Below, piece after piece: positions 1-8,139 of a stretch of DNA of 64,000 nt. Position 1 is the first letter of the stretch, and every line of letters starts with the position of its first letter. Below the pieces are notes generated by a model. It worked only from the letters and a program-made list of their open reading frames with translations, was not told the origin of the DNA and ran no database searches. This stretch comes from Ruminococcus sp. (GTDB lineage Bacteria > Bacillota > Clostridia > Oscillospirales > Acutalibacteraceae). The stretch spans positions 24,443 through 88,442 of the forward strand of contig JAFQDM010000025.1 in NCBI GenBank assembly GCA_017416065.1, written 5' to 3'. Position numbers and translations under genes: made by a program.

Positions 1-1
1 G

Positions 2-1249
2 GAGCCTGACGCAGGCGACGTGTTCTACGAGGGCAAAAGAATAAACGGAACTCCTCCCAACAAGAGAAACGTAAATACTGTTTTTCAGAAGTACGCTCTC
101 TTCCCCCATCTGAACGTTTTTGAGAATGTTGCCTTTGGGCTTAAGCTCAAAAAGTTCCCTAAGGAGGAGATCAAAAAGCTGGTCACCAAGATGCTTGCCA
201 TCGTAGACCTTAAAGGCTACGAAAAGCGCTCCGTGGCAAAGCTTTCCGGCGGACAGCAGCAGAGAGTTGCCATTGCCCGTGCCCTTGTGTGCGACCCTGA
301 CGTGCTCCTGCTTGACGAGCCCCTGGGCGCTCTTGACCTTAAGCTGCGCAAGGATATGCAGATAGAGCTCAAGAGAATTCAGAAGATGACAAAGAAGACC
401 TTCGTTTACGTTACCCACGACCAGGAGGAAGCCCTTACCATGAGCGACCGTGTTGTGGTTATGAAAAACGGCAAGATCGAGCAGATAGGCACTCCCATCG
501 ACATATACAACGAGCCTGCCAACGCCTTCGTTGCAGATTTTATCGGCGAGGCAAACATCCTTGACGGCACCATGCTCAAGGATTATAAGGTGAGCATCCT
601 GGGTTCGGACTTCCCCTGTGTAGACAAGGGCTTTGGGGAGAACACTCCCGTAGATATCGTAATCCGCCCTGAGGATATAGAGATCACCTCCCCCGAGGAG
701 GGCACCATCACAGGCGATGTGACGGGAGTTGTGTTCAAGGGCGTTCACTACGAGATGGAGGTACGCACCAAAAACTGCATCCTGCTTATTCACTCCACAG
801 TATCAAGCTCTGTGGGAAGCCACATCGGAATGCGCGTAGACCCCAACAACATACATATTATGAACAAGCTCTTCCCCACTCCCTACAATGAGCTTGAGGC
901 AGAGGTTACCTACTGCAACGAGGCTGAAAACTCAGTCACGGTTGAGATAGAAGGCAGGGAAGTAGACATTCCGGGCTATTCCTTTGAGAAGGGCACAAGG
1001 CTCAGCATCATCCTTCCTCCCGACGGACTCTACGTTGACGGCGAGGGCATAGGCCAGCTTACGGACGTATACATCGAATCCGTGATCTGGAAGGGTGCTC
1101 ACAACGAGATAATCCTTGAATCAGACGAAAGAAAATGGATCATGCACAGTGCTCAGGACGAGCAGGTGGCAACCTACGTACCCATCTGCTTTGATTTCTC
1201 CAAGGCAACCGTTAAAGTGCTGGACGGGGAGGCTCTGAATGAAGACTAA
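2..1249 (+). CDS. potA: Spermidine/putrescine ABC transporter ATP-binding protein, 5' truncated by the window edge
   Basis: This is the nucleotide-binding subunit that powers polyamine import with the permeases encoded next. The frame is open at the left edge, so the Walker A region lies outside the window. Visible motifs are the Q-loop (FQKYALFPH), the ABC signature [15 protein letters not shown], Walker [13 protein letters not shown] and the H-loop VTHD. After the ATPase there is a TOBE-type domain (about residues 205-285 counted from the GTG at 20) and then a second, similar segment (about 290-400), which makes the C-terminus longer than in ordinary PotA. The stop overlaps the potB start by 11 bp, indicating translational coupling. 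The family call is firm; the polyamine substrate is inferred from the PotD-like partner. Confidence 0.93.
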   Translation, partial: EPDAGDVFYEGKRINGTPPNKRNVNTVFQKYALFPHLNVFENVAFGLKLKKFPKEEIKKLVTKMLAIVDLKGYEKRSVAKLSGGQQQRVAIARALVCDPDVLLLDEPLGALDLKLRKDMQIELKRIQKMTKKTFVYVTHDQEEALTMSDRVVVMKNGKIEQIGTPIDIYNEPANAFVADFIGEANILDGTMLKDYKVSILGSDFPCVDKGFGENTPVDIVIRPEDIEITSPEEGTITGDVTGVVFKGVHYEMEVRTKNCILLIHSTVSSSVGSHIGMRVDPNNIHIMNKLFPTPYNELEAEVTYCNEAENSVTVEIEGREVDIPGYSFEKGTRLSIILPPDGLYVDGEGIGQLTDVYIESVIWKGAHNEIILESDERKWIMHSAQDEQVATYVPICFDFSKATVKVLDGEALNED

Positions 1250-2033
1250 AAAACTGATCATCCCCTATCTTCTTTGGATGTTCCTGTTCACCCTGGTGCC
1301 CCTGGCACTTATCATCAGCAACACCTGCAGAGATGAAGCAGGCAACTTCACCCTGCTCTTTCTGCAGAAGGCACTGAATTACAAGGACGAGTTCCTGTAT
1401 TCACTGTGGGTAGCATTTCTCTCCACATCTATCTGCCTTGTGCTGGCTTATCCGCTGAGCTACTTTATATCCCGCAGTTCAGAGCGTGCACAGCGCACCT
1501 ACACCATGCTTATCATGGTACCTATGTGGATGAACTTTCTGCTTAGGATACGTGCCTGGGTACTGCTTCTGCAGAACAGCGGTCCCATTGACTCCTTCCT
1601 TAATATGATAGGAGTGGACATCCCCCTTATGTACAACACCTCAGCCGTGGTGCTGGGTATGGTATACGAGTTCCTGCCCTTTATGATACTGCCTTTGTGC
1701 ACGGTTATGGGCAAGATAGACAAAAGCCTTATAGAGGCAGCACAGGACCTGGGCTGCAGCAGACTGAACGTTATCCGCAAGGTGGTATTCCCCCTTTCGA
1801 TCCCCGGCATAATCTCCGGCGTGACCATGGTTTTCGTTCCCTCTGCCAGCACCTTCCTTGTATCTCAGTACTTAGGCGGTCCCAACAACAGAATGATAGG
1901 CGACGTTATTGAGATGCTCTACAAGAGCGACCGTCACACAGCCTCTGCAATTGCACTGCTGCTGATGATAGTCATCCTTGTGTTTATGGTCATAATGAAC
2001 CGCTTCGGCGATGAGGAGGCGGTGGGCGTATGA
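1239..2033 (+). CDS. potB: Spermidine/putrescine ABC transporter permease PotB
   Basis: This 264-residue inner-membrane permease has about six membrane segments. It carries the EAA-loop typical of binding-protein-dependent permeases ([21 protein letters not shown]), which docks to the ATPase. The start overlaps the end of potA by 11 bp, and the stop overlaps the start of the next gene in an ATGA junction. Length and order match the potABCD operon. Confidence 0.93.
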   Translation: MKTKKLIIPYLLWMFLFTLVPLALIISNTCRDEAGNFTLLFLQKALNYKDEFLYSLWVAFLSTSICLVLAYPLSYFISRSSERAQRTYTMLIMVPMWMNFLLRIRAWVLLLQNSGPIDSFLNMIGVDIPLMYNTSAVVLGMVYEFLPFMILPLCTVMGKIDKSLIEAAQDLGCSRLNVIRKVVFPLSIPGIISGVTMVFVPSASTFLVSQYLGGPNNRMIGDVIEMLYKSDRHTASAIALLLMIVILVFMVIMNRFGDEEAVGV

Positions 2034-3898
2034 AAAAGATGTTTCTGGGCAAAAAGTTCTACATCGGGCTTATCTTCCTGTTTCTTTATGCTCCCATTGC
2101 AGTTCTCATTGCCTATTCCTTTAACGCAAGTAAGTCCTCCGTCTGGAGTGGCTTCACCTTTGATTGGTACATAAAGCTCTTTCAGGACAAAGCCATTATG
2201 ACGGCTCTGGGCAACACCCTGCTTGTTGCGGTGCTGGCGGCGGCTTTCTCCACAATTCTCGGCACGGTAGCCTCTTTGGGAATGTACAACCTTAAGGGTG
2301 CAAAGCGCAAGATCATCCAGACCGTGTCCAACATTCCCATCATCAATCCCGAGATAGTAACGGGTATATCCCTGATGCTTCTCTTTGTTTTCCTGGGTCA
2401 GGTATTCCACTTTGAGAACGGCTTCGGCACCCTGCTGCTTTCTCACATAGGCTTCTGTACCCCTTACGTTATCCTTTCTGTCACGCCAAAGCTCAGACAG
2501 ATGGACAATCACCTTTTTGAGGCGGCACAGGACCTGGGCTGCACACAGCTGCAGGCATTCTTTCAGGTGGTCATCCACGAGCTGTTGCCCGGTATAGTTT
2601 CAGGCTTCCTCATAAGCTTCACCTATTCTCTGGACGACTTCATTATCTCATTCTTTACAAGCGGCAAGTTCCAGACCCTCCCCATTGAGATCTACACCAT
2701 GCTCAAAAAGAGGGTATCTCCCAAGATAAACGCTCTGTCCACCATCCTCTTTGTTGTTATCTTCTCTGTGCTCATCATCACCAACATCTACGGTGCAAAG
2801 CAGGAGAAAAACGGCAAAGAAAAGGGCGACGGACTCAAGGGCAAAAAGCTTCTGTGCGTAGCTATGGCTGTGCTTATCCTCTTTGGAGGACTTGTGGTAT
2901 ACTCCAGATGTGCAAACTACACGGCAGTGCTCAACGTCTTTAACTGGGGCGAAAACATTGCCAACGGAGAAGACGGCACCCTGGACGTTATCGCTGAATT
3001 TGAGAAGCGCTATAACGTTAAGGTAAACTACAACGAGTACGAATCCAACGAGGAAATGTATGCAAAGATCCAGACGGAGAGCTACGACGTTATAATCCCC
3101 TCTGACTATATGATAGGCAAACTCATTGCAGAGGATATGCTCCTGCCCCTGGACTTTGACAACATTCCAAACTACAAAAACATTGCAGATGAATACAAAA
3201 ATCTCCCCTATGATCCCGACAACACCTACTCCGTGCCCTACACCTGGGGAGTTGTGGCACTTTGCTACAACAAGGATATGGTAAAGGGCGAGGTCACAGG
3301 CTTCGATGCTCTGTGGAATGAGGACAATAAGGGTCAGATACTTATGTTCAACAACAGCCGCGATGCTCTGGCAATTGCAATGCAAAGGCTGGGGCTTGAC
3401 CCCTCCAACCCCACCATGGCAGACATAGACAAGGCCTGCGCCCTGCTTAAGGAGCAAAAGCCCTTGGTTCAGAATTACGTTATGGATCAGGTCTACGACC
3501 TTATGGAGTGCGACCAATCTGCCATTGCCCCCTACTATGCAGGCGATATCTACTATATGATGGACAACAATGAGTCCCTCGACTACTGCCTGCCTGAGGA
3601 GGGTACAAACTTCTTTGTAGATGCTATGTGCGTGCCCAAAAATGCAGAGAATCCAGAGCTTGCAGAGGCGTTCATAAACTTTATGCTGGAGCCTGAGGTT
3701 GGTCGTTCCAACTCAGTGATCATCGGCTACGCTTCTCCGAACTCAGAGGCTGTGGCACTGCTTCCTGAGGAGATAAGAAACAACGAGCTCATCTATCCCT
3801 CCAAGGAATATCTTGATAAATGCTATATGTACTCCAACACCCCTGCCGATATTTACAATTATATGCAGGAGAAGTTCATAGAAGCATCCACAAGCTGA
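2030..3898 (+). CDS. potCD: PotC-PotD fusion: polyamine permease joined to its substrate-binding protein
   Basis: This is a single 622-residue open frame. Residues 1 to about 260 are a PotC-type permease with an EAA loop ([14 protein letters not shown]). A short lysine-rich linker follows, then one further membrane segment near residues 274-292, then a full PotD-like periplasmic-binding fold beginning around VLNVFNWGENIANGEDG and running to the C-terminus. The binding protein is therefore tethered to the transporter instead of being a free lipoprotein; no lipobox is present. The start is the ATG at 2030, with GAGGAGG just upstream and a 4-bp overlap with potB. No frameshift is needed to read through the joint. 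Such fusions are known in Firmicutes. Confidence 0.92.
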   Translation: MKKMFLGKKFYIGLIFLFLYAPIAVLIAYSFNASKSSVWSGFTFDWYIKLFQDKAIMTALGNTLLVAVLAAAFSTILGTVASLGMYNLKGAKRKIIQTVSNIPIINPEIVTGISLMLLFVFLGQVFHFENGFGTLLLSHIGFCTPYVILSVTPKLRQMDNHLFEAAQDLGCTQLQAFFQVVIHELLPGIVSGFLISFTYSLDDFIISFFTSGKFQTLPIEIYTMLKKRVSPKINALSTILFVVIFSVLIITNIYGAKQEKNGKEKGDGLKGKKLLCVAMAVLILFGGLVVYSRCANYTAVLNVFNWGENIANGEDGTLDVIAEFEKRYNVKVNYNEYESNEEMYAKIQTESYDVIIPSDYMIGKLIAEDMLLPLDFDNIPNYKNIADEYKNLPYDPDNTYSVPYTWGVVALCYNKDMVKGEVTGFDALWNEDNKGQILMFNNSRDALAIAMQRLGLDPSNPTMADIDKACALLKEQKPLVQNYVMDQVYDLMECDQSAIAPYYAGDIYYMMDNNESLDYCLPEEGTNFFVDAMCVPKNAENPELAEAFINFMLEPEVGRSNSVIIGYASPNSEAVALLPEEIRNNELIYPSKEYLDKCYMYSNTPADIYNYMQEKFIEASTS

Positions 3899-3923
3899 TG
3901 CACACAAGTTAATATTTAATTTA

Positions 3924-3960
3924 CAAAAGTCCGATTGAAATATATCGGGCTTTTGCTTAT
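3924..3960 (+). terminator. Rho-independent terminator of the pot operon
   Basis: A 12-bp stem (CAAAAGTCCGAT with ATCGGGCTTTTG, one G-T pair) closes an 8-nt loop just after the potCD stop and is followed by a weak T-rich stretch. Confidence 0.75.
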
Positions 3961-4015
3961 AATAAGAGTATAAAGTATGTTCATCTGTGCAAACCAACAA
4001 AGGAGGCAGAGAAAT

Positions 4016-4990
4016 ATGAAAAAACATACAAAAACAATGCTTATAGCCTCAGGTATTGCGGCAGCAAGCGCAACGGTGCTCGTAACCCTGCACCAGCTCA
4101 CCGCCAGAGGCTTCATGAAGATCGCCCTTGACAGAGAAGAGCCAAAGCTCCTCACCCGGGGTCGCTCAAAGCTTATGGGCTCAGAAGAGCTCTCCAAGTG
4201 TATGAGTATGCTCATAGACGGAGCAGAGAAGCTCCGCGCAAAGGATACAGAAGAGGTGGAGATCACCTCCCACGACGGGCTGACACTTAAGGGCCATTGG
4301 TACCCCTGCAAAAACCCAAAGAGAGTCCTTGTTGCCATGCACGGCTGGCGCTCCTCCTGGGCAAGGGACTTTGGCATTATTTCTGATTTTCTCCACAAAA
4401 ACGACTGCAGCGTACTCTTTGCAGAGCAAAGGGCTCAGGGCGGCTCAGGGGGAGATTATATGGGCTTTGGCACCTTAGAGAGGCACGACTGCCTCAGATG
4501 GGCTCAGTGGGCAGAAGAGAAAACAGAGGGCAAGCTCCCCGTTTATCTTATAGGCGTTTCCATGGGCGCCACCACGGTTATGATGTCCACCGCCCTGGAG
4601 CTTCCCAAAAGTGTGCGCGGAGTTGTGGCAGATTGCGGCTTCACCTCTCCTCACGCCATCTGGAAGCACGTGGCAGAGAACAACCTGCGCATCCCCTTTG
4701 GAATCTACAGCGCAGTTGCAAACGATATCTTTAAGGAAAGGCTTCAGGTAGGCTCACGGGAGTTATCCTGCGCACAGGCTCTGGAAAATTCAAAGGTACC
4801 CGTGCTGTTTGTCCACGGCACAGACGACCAATTCGTGCCCATTCAGATGACCTTCGAAAACTACAAGGCCTGCAAGGCAGAAAAGGAGCTGTTCATTGTG
4901 CCCGGTGCAGACCACGGAATGAGCTACGTGGTTGATAAGGAAGGATACGAAAAAAAGATCCTTGATTTCTTCCGTAAACACGACGAATAA
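4016..4990 (+). CDS. Alpha/beta hydrolase with N-terminal membrane anchor
   Basis: A 324-residue serine hydrolase, probably facing the outside of the cell. The ATG at 4016 is chosen because AGGAGG lies 9 bases upstream; a longer frame from 3977 lacks this. Residues 5-27 are hydrophobic and look like a signal anchor. The catalytic set of an alpha/beta hydrolase is visible: oxyanion region HGWRSS, nucleophile elbow GVSMGA, acid in FVHGTDDQFVP and histidine in GADHGMSY. It resembles the YqkD/FrsA-like hydrolases of unknown substrate. It stands alone between two terminators. Confidence 0.85.
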   Translation: MKKHTKTMLIASGIAAASATVLVTLHQLTARGFMKIALDREEPKLLTRGRSKLMGSEELSKCMSMLIDGAEKLRAKDTEEVEITSHDGLTLKGHWYPCKNPKRVLVAMHGWRSSWARDFGIISDFLHKNDCSVLFAEQRAQGGSGGDYMGFGTLERHDCLRWAQWAEEKTEGKLPVYLIGVSMGATTVMMSTALELPKSVRGVVADCGFTSPHAIWKHVAENNLRIPFGIYSAVANDIFKERLQVGSRELSCAQALENSKVPVLFVHGTDDQFVPIQMTFENYKACKAEKELFIVPGADHGMSYVVDKEGYEKKILDFFRKHDE

Positions 4991-5097
4991 ATCCCCAGCC
5001 AAAGCCAATTCCCCCTTGGCAGCACAAGTCTGAATTCACCTCCATAATAAATAACGACTACTTCCCATCACCAAATTCAACCCATTTTATTTAGCAC

Positions 5098-5126
5098 TTG
5101 AAATCTTGGGACTTATATAGTATAAT
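5098..5126 (+). promoter_or_regulatory. Sigma-A type promoter of ireB
   Basis: TTGAAA at 5098, a 17-bp spacer and a perfect TATAAT at 5121, about 75 bp ahead of the ireB start codon. Confidence 0.75.
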
Positions 5127-5200
5127 TAATGTGGTGTAAGATTTTACATTATTCTTCACCCCGATATCCTATAATAAATTTGCAAACGGAGGTGTTTCGG

Positions 5201-5446
5201 ATGTTGGATAAAACTATGGTATTCTCTCTGGGCGGCGACAGAGATGACGAGATGAAGCGTGCTTTGATGGTAGTCTATGACGCATTGCGCAAAAAGGGCT
5301 ACAACCCCATCAACCAGATCGTGGGCTACATCCTCTCTGAGGACCCAACCTACATCACAACCTTCAACAACGCCCGGAATATCATTTCTAAAATTGACAG
5401 AGACGACCTGCTGGAGGCTCTTGTCAAATCATACATCAAGAGCTAA
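5201..5446 (+). CDS. ireB: IreB family regulatory phosphoprotein (UPF0297)
   Basis: An 81-residue protein starting at the ATG at 5201, preceded by GGAGGTG. The family hallmarks are visible: the N-terminal FSLGGDRDDEM stretch, the central GYNPINQIVGYILSEDPTYI and a C-terminal helix ending in VKSYIKS. In Enterococcus, IreB is a substrate of the PASTA kinase IreK and a negative regulator of cephalosporin resistance; that role is transferred by homology. In most Firmicutes the gene is directly followed by ruvX/yqgF and a DUF1292 gene. Here a different small gene follows, and ruvX (51.6 kb) and the DUF1292 gene (44.9 kb) lie elsewhere. Confidence 0.92.
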   Translation: MLDKTMVFSLGGDRDDEMKRALMVVYDALRKKGYNPINQIVGYILSEDPTYITTFNNARNIISKIDRDDLLEALVKSYIKS

Positions 5447-5460
5447 CGGAGGAATATACA

Positions 5461-5751
5461 TTGGCTAACAAAGAATTTTTTACCTACAAGGGCAAGCCCC
5501 TTGTGCGCTGCGGCGACGAGCTGTACTACGGAAGCATGGCAGACAGATTTGTCATCCGTATGCAGATAAAGACTAAAAAAGAAGTTAACGGCCTGCAGGT
5601 GGCAGACAAGGTAGCCGTGCAGCTTATGTGCACAGACCCTGACCTAAGCCCCAGAAAACAGCTTGTAAAAGCTTCTGAGAAGACAGGTCTTTACAACGCA
5701 ATGGACATTGCAGACATCTGGCTTGAGAGAGCCCTCGCAAACAAAATGTAA
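5461..5751 (+). CDS. Small protein of unknown function downstream of ireB
   Basis: A 96-residue, mixed-charge soluble protein with no membrane segment, read from a TTG codon at 5461 with GGAGG ten bases upstream. It begins ANKEFFTYKGKPLVRCGDEL and ends with a helical DIADIWLERALANKM. It follows ireB by 14 bp and ends before a terminator, so the two form a small operon. I do not recognise a named domain. Confidence 0.7.
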   Translation: MANKEFFTYKGKPLVRCGDELYYGSMADRFVIRMQIKTKKEVNGLQVADKVAVQLMCTDPDLSPRKQLVKASEKTGLYNAMDIADIWLERALANKM

Positions 5752-5775
5752 TTTTTAAATTCACCCAAAACAAAA

Positions 5776-5823
5776 AGAGCAAGAGTAAAGGAGACAACCC
5801 CTCTATTCTTGCTCTGTTTTTTC
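5776..5823 (+). terminator. Terminator after ireB and the small gene
   Basis: AGAGCAAGAGT pairs with ATTCTTGCTCT (one G-T pair) and is followed by a run of T. Confidence 0.8.
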
Positions 5824-5831
5824 TGTCTATA

Positions 5832-6054
5832 TGTCAACTGAGTTGACTCGATATGCTTTCGCTACGCTCAAGCTCGATATATTGCCGCTTTGTGTCAATT
5901 CGATATGAGATAAACATCTCGTCAGCGAAGCTAACATATCGTGTGCATCGGCACATATCGAACGCTGCAAGCGTATATCGAAAATCCCATAAGGGATTTA
6001 TCTCGATGCGTGTTATCCGTCAGTGATAACACGCAAAACTCAGCACGGTGCTTT
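5832..6054. repeat. Palindrome array 1: different hairpins separated by TCGATAT/ATATCGA tags
   Basis: This fills most of the gap between the small gene and the dockerin gene. Three TCGATAT tags lie at 5848, 5874 and 5900 (26-bp period). The tag is then inverted: ATATCG at 5936, ATATCGA at 5955 and 5975, and the variant ATCTCGA at 6000. Between tags sit short palindromes with unrelated sequences, for example GTCAACTGAGTTGAC (5833), GAGATAAACATCTC, GTGCATCGGCAC, ACGCTGCAAGCGT, AAATCCCATAAGGGATTT and an 11-bp stem around 6007-6035. A last small hairpin, AGCACGGTGCT, ends near 6052. I do not know a named family; no ORF explains it. Confidence 0.8.
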
Positions 6055-6077
6055 TGTTTTATGCAGTATTCTGTTTA

Positions 6078-7370
6078 TTAATAATAATCCTCGCGGCTTT
6101 CACCCTGTGCGGGGAAAAACCTTGTGTCAGTAAACTTCACGGCACGCACAACCTCAGAGGTCGTCTCCTTTGGCAGTTCAACGTATACGGCGATGTAATT
6201 CATATCATCCGTCATAGCGTGTGAGGGACGTATATCCATAATGCAGGTGTCAACGTACAAGGTATCTCCCTGCTTGTAAACACCCCTCAGCCTGTAGCCG
6301 TAGGAGCCACTTCCCATAATTCTGTGAACAAACACCAGGTTATTGCTCTCAAAATACTCCTCGTTATATATATCCCCCTCATCAAGGGATGCCGCCGCAT
6401 ATTCCTGCGCGCTTGTAAAGTATCCCACATAGTCATACATCTCGTAGTATCTCTCTTCACTCCACCACATTCCGTTGCCCCTCACAACATTGCACTCAAG
6501 CGCCTCTGCCCCTTCGGGAATAACAGTGCTCACTGCCTCAGGATTGCCCTCAAAGCAGAAGGGCAGGTCTGCAAGGTACTTCCGAATATTTGTGGAATCT
6601 CTCACGTCTATCTTATTGTTGCCGTCAAAGTCAAAGATATCACTATAACTGTAGCGTGCAAATCCGTAAAGCCCCGACTCAAACTCATAGCCCTCAAGCC
6701 CTGCAACCCCCTTCTGAATATAGGTTGCATCACGGACAGTAAGCTCTCCGTCACCGTCTGCATCGCCTATTCTTCTGCATATTCCCACGCTCAGGCATTC
6801 ATCCTCAATATCCTCAAGGCCTGTGCTCACAGCATCCTCAAGGAGCATCACCTGACGGGTTTCGGGTATTACCGCATAGTAGCCCAGCCCCAGATAGCAG
6901 GAGACCATCCCGTTCACTTCATTAACATACAGCCTGTCCCCTATCTTCAGACAGGTTGCCGTTGTTCCTTCGTCGTCATAGAAGTCGTCAGCAAAGTTCA
7001 GGTCAAACACCGCATAGTCTGCAGTTGCCTCGCTCTTGTGCACAAAGCGCATATCTATGGAATAATCCACATAAGCAAAAAGGTCAACATCCTCATTGAC
7101 CGAGCTCAGTATAAATTCCAGCACAAGCTGACGGAGCTTTGCTTCGTCGTATGTAGCCTCATCCTTTGATGCCTCGTCCTTTGATGCCTCGTCTTTGGAG
7201 GCTTCATCTTTCGTGGCTTCATTCTTCGTGGCTTCATCAGGAGTAACCTCGTCAAAGCTTGCTCCTGCCTGTGCGCCAGGATTCACACCCTCATCAAGAG
7301 CAGAAAATGATGCAATCCCCATTGACATCACCATAATAACAGACAGCAAAAAAGCCAGTATCTTCTTCAT
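6078..7370 (-). CDS. Secreted dockerin-containing protein with acidic pentapeptide repeats
   Basis: A 430-residue exported protein. The ATG at 7370 is preferred because GAGAGGAGA lies just upstream. Residues 1-24 form a signal peptide (MKKILAFLLSVIMVMSMG). Residues 45-77 are a run of (D/N)EA(T/S)K pentapeptides. A first globular region follows. Two dockerin-type calcium-binding repeats occupy about residues 201-270 (GDADGDGELTVRDA and FDFDGNNKIDVRDS), each with the spaced D/N residues of an EF-hand-like loop. The C-terminal 160 residues are an unrecognised domain. Dockerins bind cohesins, so it may join a cell-surface complex. No catalytic domain is recognised. A dockerin in mid-protein, not at the C-terminus, is unusual. 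Confidence 0.85.
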   Translation of the reverse strand: MKKILAFLLSVIMVMSMGIASFSALDEGVNPGAQAGASFDEVTPDEATKNEATKDEASKDEASKDEASKDEATYDEAKLRQLVLEFILSSVNEDVDLFAYVDYSIDMRFVHKSEATADYAVFDLNFADDFYDDEGTTATCLKIGDRLYVNEVNGMVSCYLGLGYYAVIPETRQVMLLEDAVSTGLEDIEDECLSVGICRRIGDADGDGELTVRDATYIQKGVAGLEGYEFESGLYGFARYSYSDIFDFDGNNKIDVRDSTNIRKYLADLPFCFEGNPEAVSTVIPEGAEALECNVVRGNGMWWSEERYYEMYDYVGYFTSAQEYAAASLDEGDIYNEEYFESNNLVFVHRIMGSGSYGYRLRGVYKQGDTLYVDTCIMDIRPSHAMTDDMNYIAVYVELPKETTSEVVRAVKFTDTRFFPAQGESREDYY

Positions 7371-7472
7371 ATAGATTTCTCCTCTCATATCAGAATTCAT
7401 CAGAGGGGTTATTTGCTCCTCTGCCTATAATACAAATTAAAATACCAGAACATCACAAATTTTTATAAAAAA

Positions 7473-7722
7473 ATCACCCGCAAAGAAAAAATCTGGTCTT
7501 ATCTTGCAGGTGATCTATGTGGTGAAGTTTCAAATCCGGGATTTGAAGTGAAGTTGTATAAAATACAGTGAAGTTTTTGCATAAGCAAAAGTGAAGTTAA
7601 GTTTGCTGCTTATCCACTTGCGAAGCAAACTTCACTACAAAGTAACTTCACTGCGTCCACGCAACTTCACTTGCACCTTGGGGCAAACTTAGTTTCGGCA
7701 CATTCTGCGTACTGTGCCGAAG
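7473..7722. repeat. Palindrome array 2: different hairpins separated by GTGAAGTT/AACTTCAC tags
   Basis: GTGAAGTT occurs at 7522, 7548, 7568 and 7591. After a central hairpin (AAGTTTGCT paired with AGCAAACTT, 7597-7631) the tag is inverted: AACTTCAC at 7628, 7644 and 7663, then a decayed copy near 7686. The intervals hold unrelated perfect palindromes: TCAAATCCGGGATTTGA, GTATAAAATAC, TTTGCATAAGCAAA and GCGTCCACGC, plus a larger one with TTCGGCAC/GTGCCGAA arms up to 7718. The array fills the gap between the dockerin gene start and the 3' end of the DtxR gene. It follows the same design as array 1 with a different tag. Confidence 0.8.
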
Positions 7723-8091
7723 TTACTGCTTCTCAAGATGTGATTTTATTGCCTCAAGGGTGGTGTCGCTGATAACGTGCTCCATCTTGCAGGCATCCCT
7801 GGAGGCGGTATCTGAGTCCACTCCAAGGCTTGTCAGGAACTGAGTGAGCACCCTGTGACGGTCATATATTTTCTCTGCCACCTCTCTGCCCACATCCGTA
7901 AGCCACAGGTAGCCGTCTTTGTCCACGGTGATGTATCCCCCGTCTCTGAGGAGCTTTACCGCACGGCTCACAGAGGGCTTTGAATAGTTGCGGTACTCTG
8001 CCACGTCAAGTGAGCGCACGGCACTCTTTTCTTTTGTAAGCACCAGTATGGCTTCCAAGTACATCTCGCCCGATTCCTGAAGCTGGGACAT
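7723..8091 (-). CDS. DtxR/MntR family metal-dependent transcriptional regulator
   Basis: A 122-residue protein. The ATG at 8091 is chosen because AAGGTG lies about 9 bases upstream; a TTG four codons earlier is too close to that site. The N-terminal winged helix (SGEMYLEAILVLTKEKSAVRSLDVAEYRNYSKPSVSRAVKLL, about 6-50) and the following metal-binding/dimerisation helices, with H, C, E and H ligand candidates (DRHRVLTQFL, DACKMEHVIS), match the short two-domain form without an SH3 domain. It probably senses Fe2+ or Mn2+ and is a good candidate to bind the GTTAGC-N4-GCTAAC palindromes at the feo operon 1.6 kb away; that link is inferred. Confidence 0.88.
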   Translation of the reverse strand: MSQLQESGEMYLEAILVLTKEKSAVRSLDVAEYRNYSKPSVSRAVKLLRDGGYITVDKDGYLWLTDVGREVAEKIYDRHRVLTQFLTSLGVDSDTASRDACKMEHVISDTTLEAIKSHLEKQ

Positions 8092-8139
8092 TTTGCTCAA
8101 CACCTTTCTTTGGGTTTATTTTAAGCTTGAAATTTTCTG

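Noticed and set aside
2648-3517. A 289-codon minus-strand frame inside the PotC-PotD gene
   Set aside because: Antisense shadow of a conserved transporter gene with no recognisable motif.
5832-7722. CRISPR array for either of the tag-palindrome arrays
   Set aside because: The constant unit is only 7-8 bp, it flips orientation midway, and the intervals are palindromes of differing length, not spacers. No cas gene is present.
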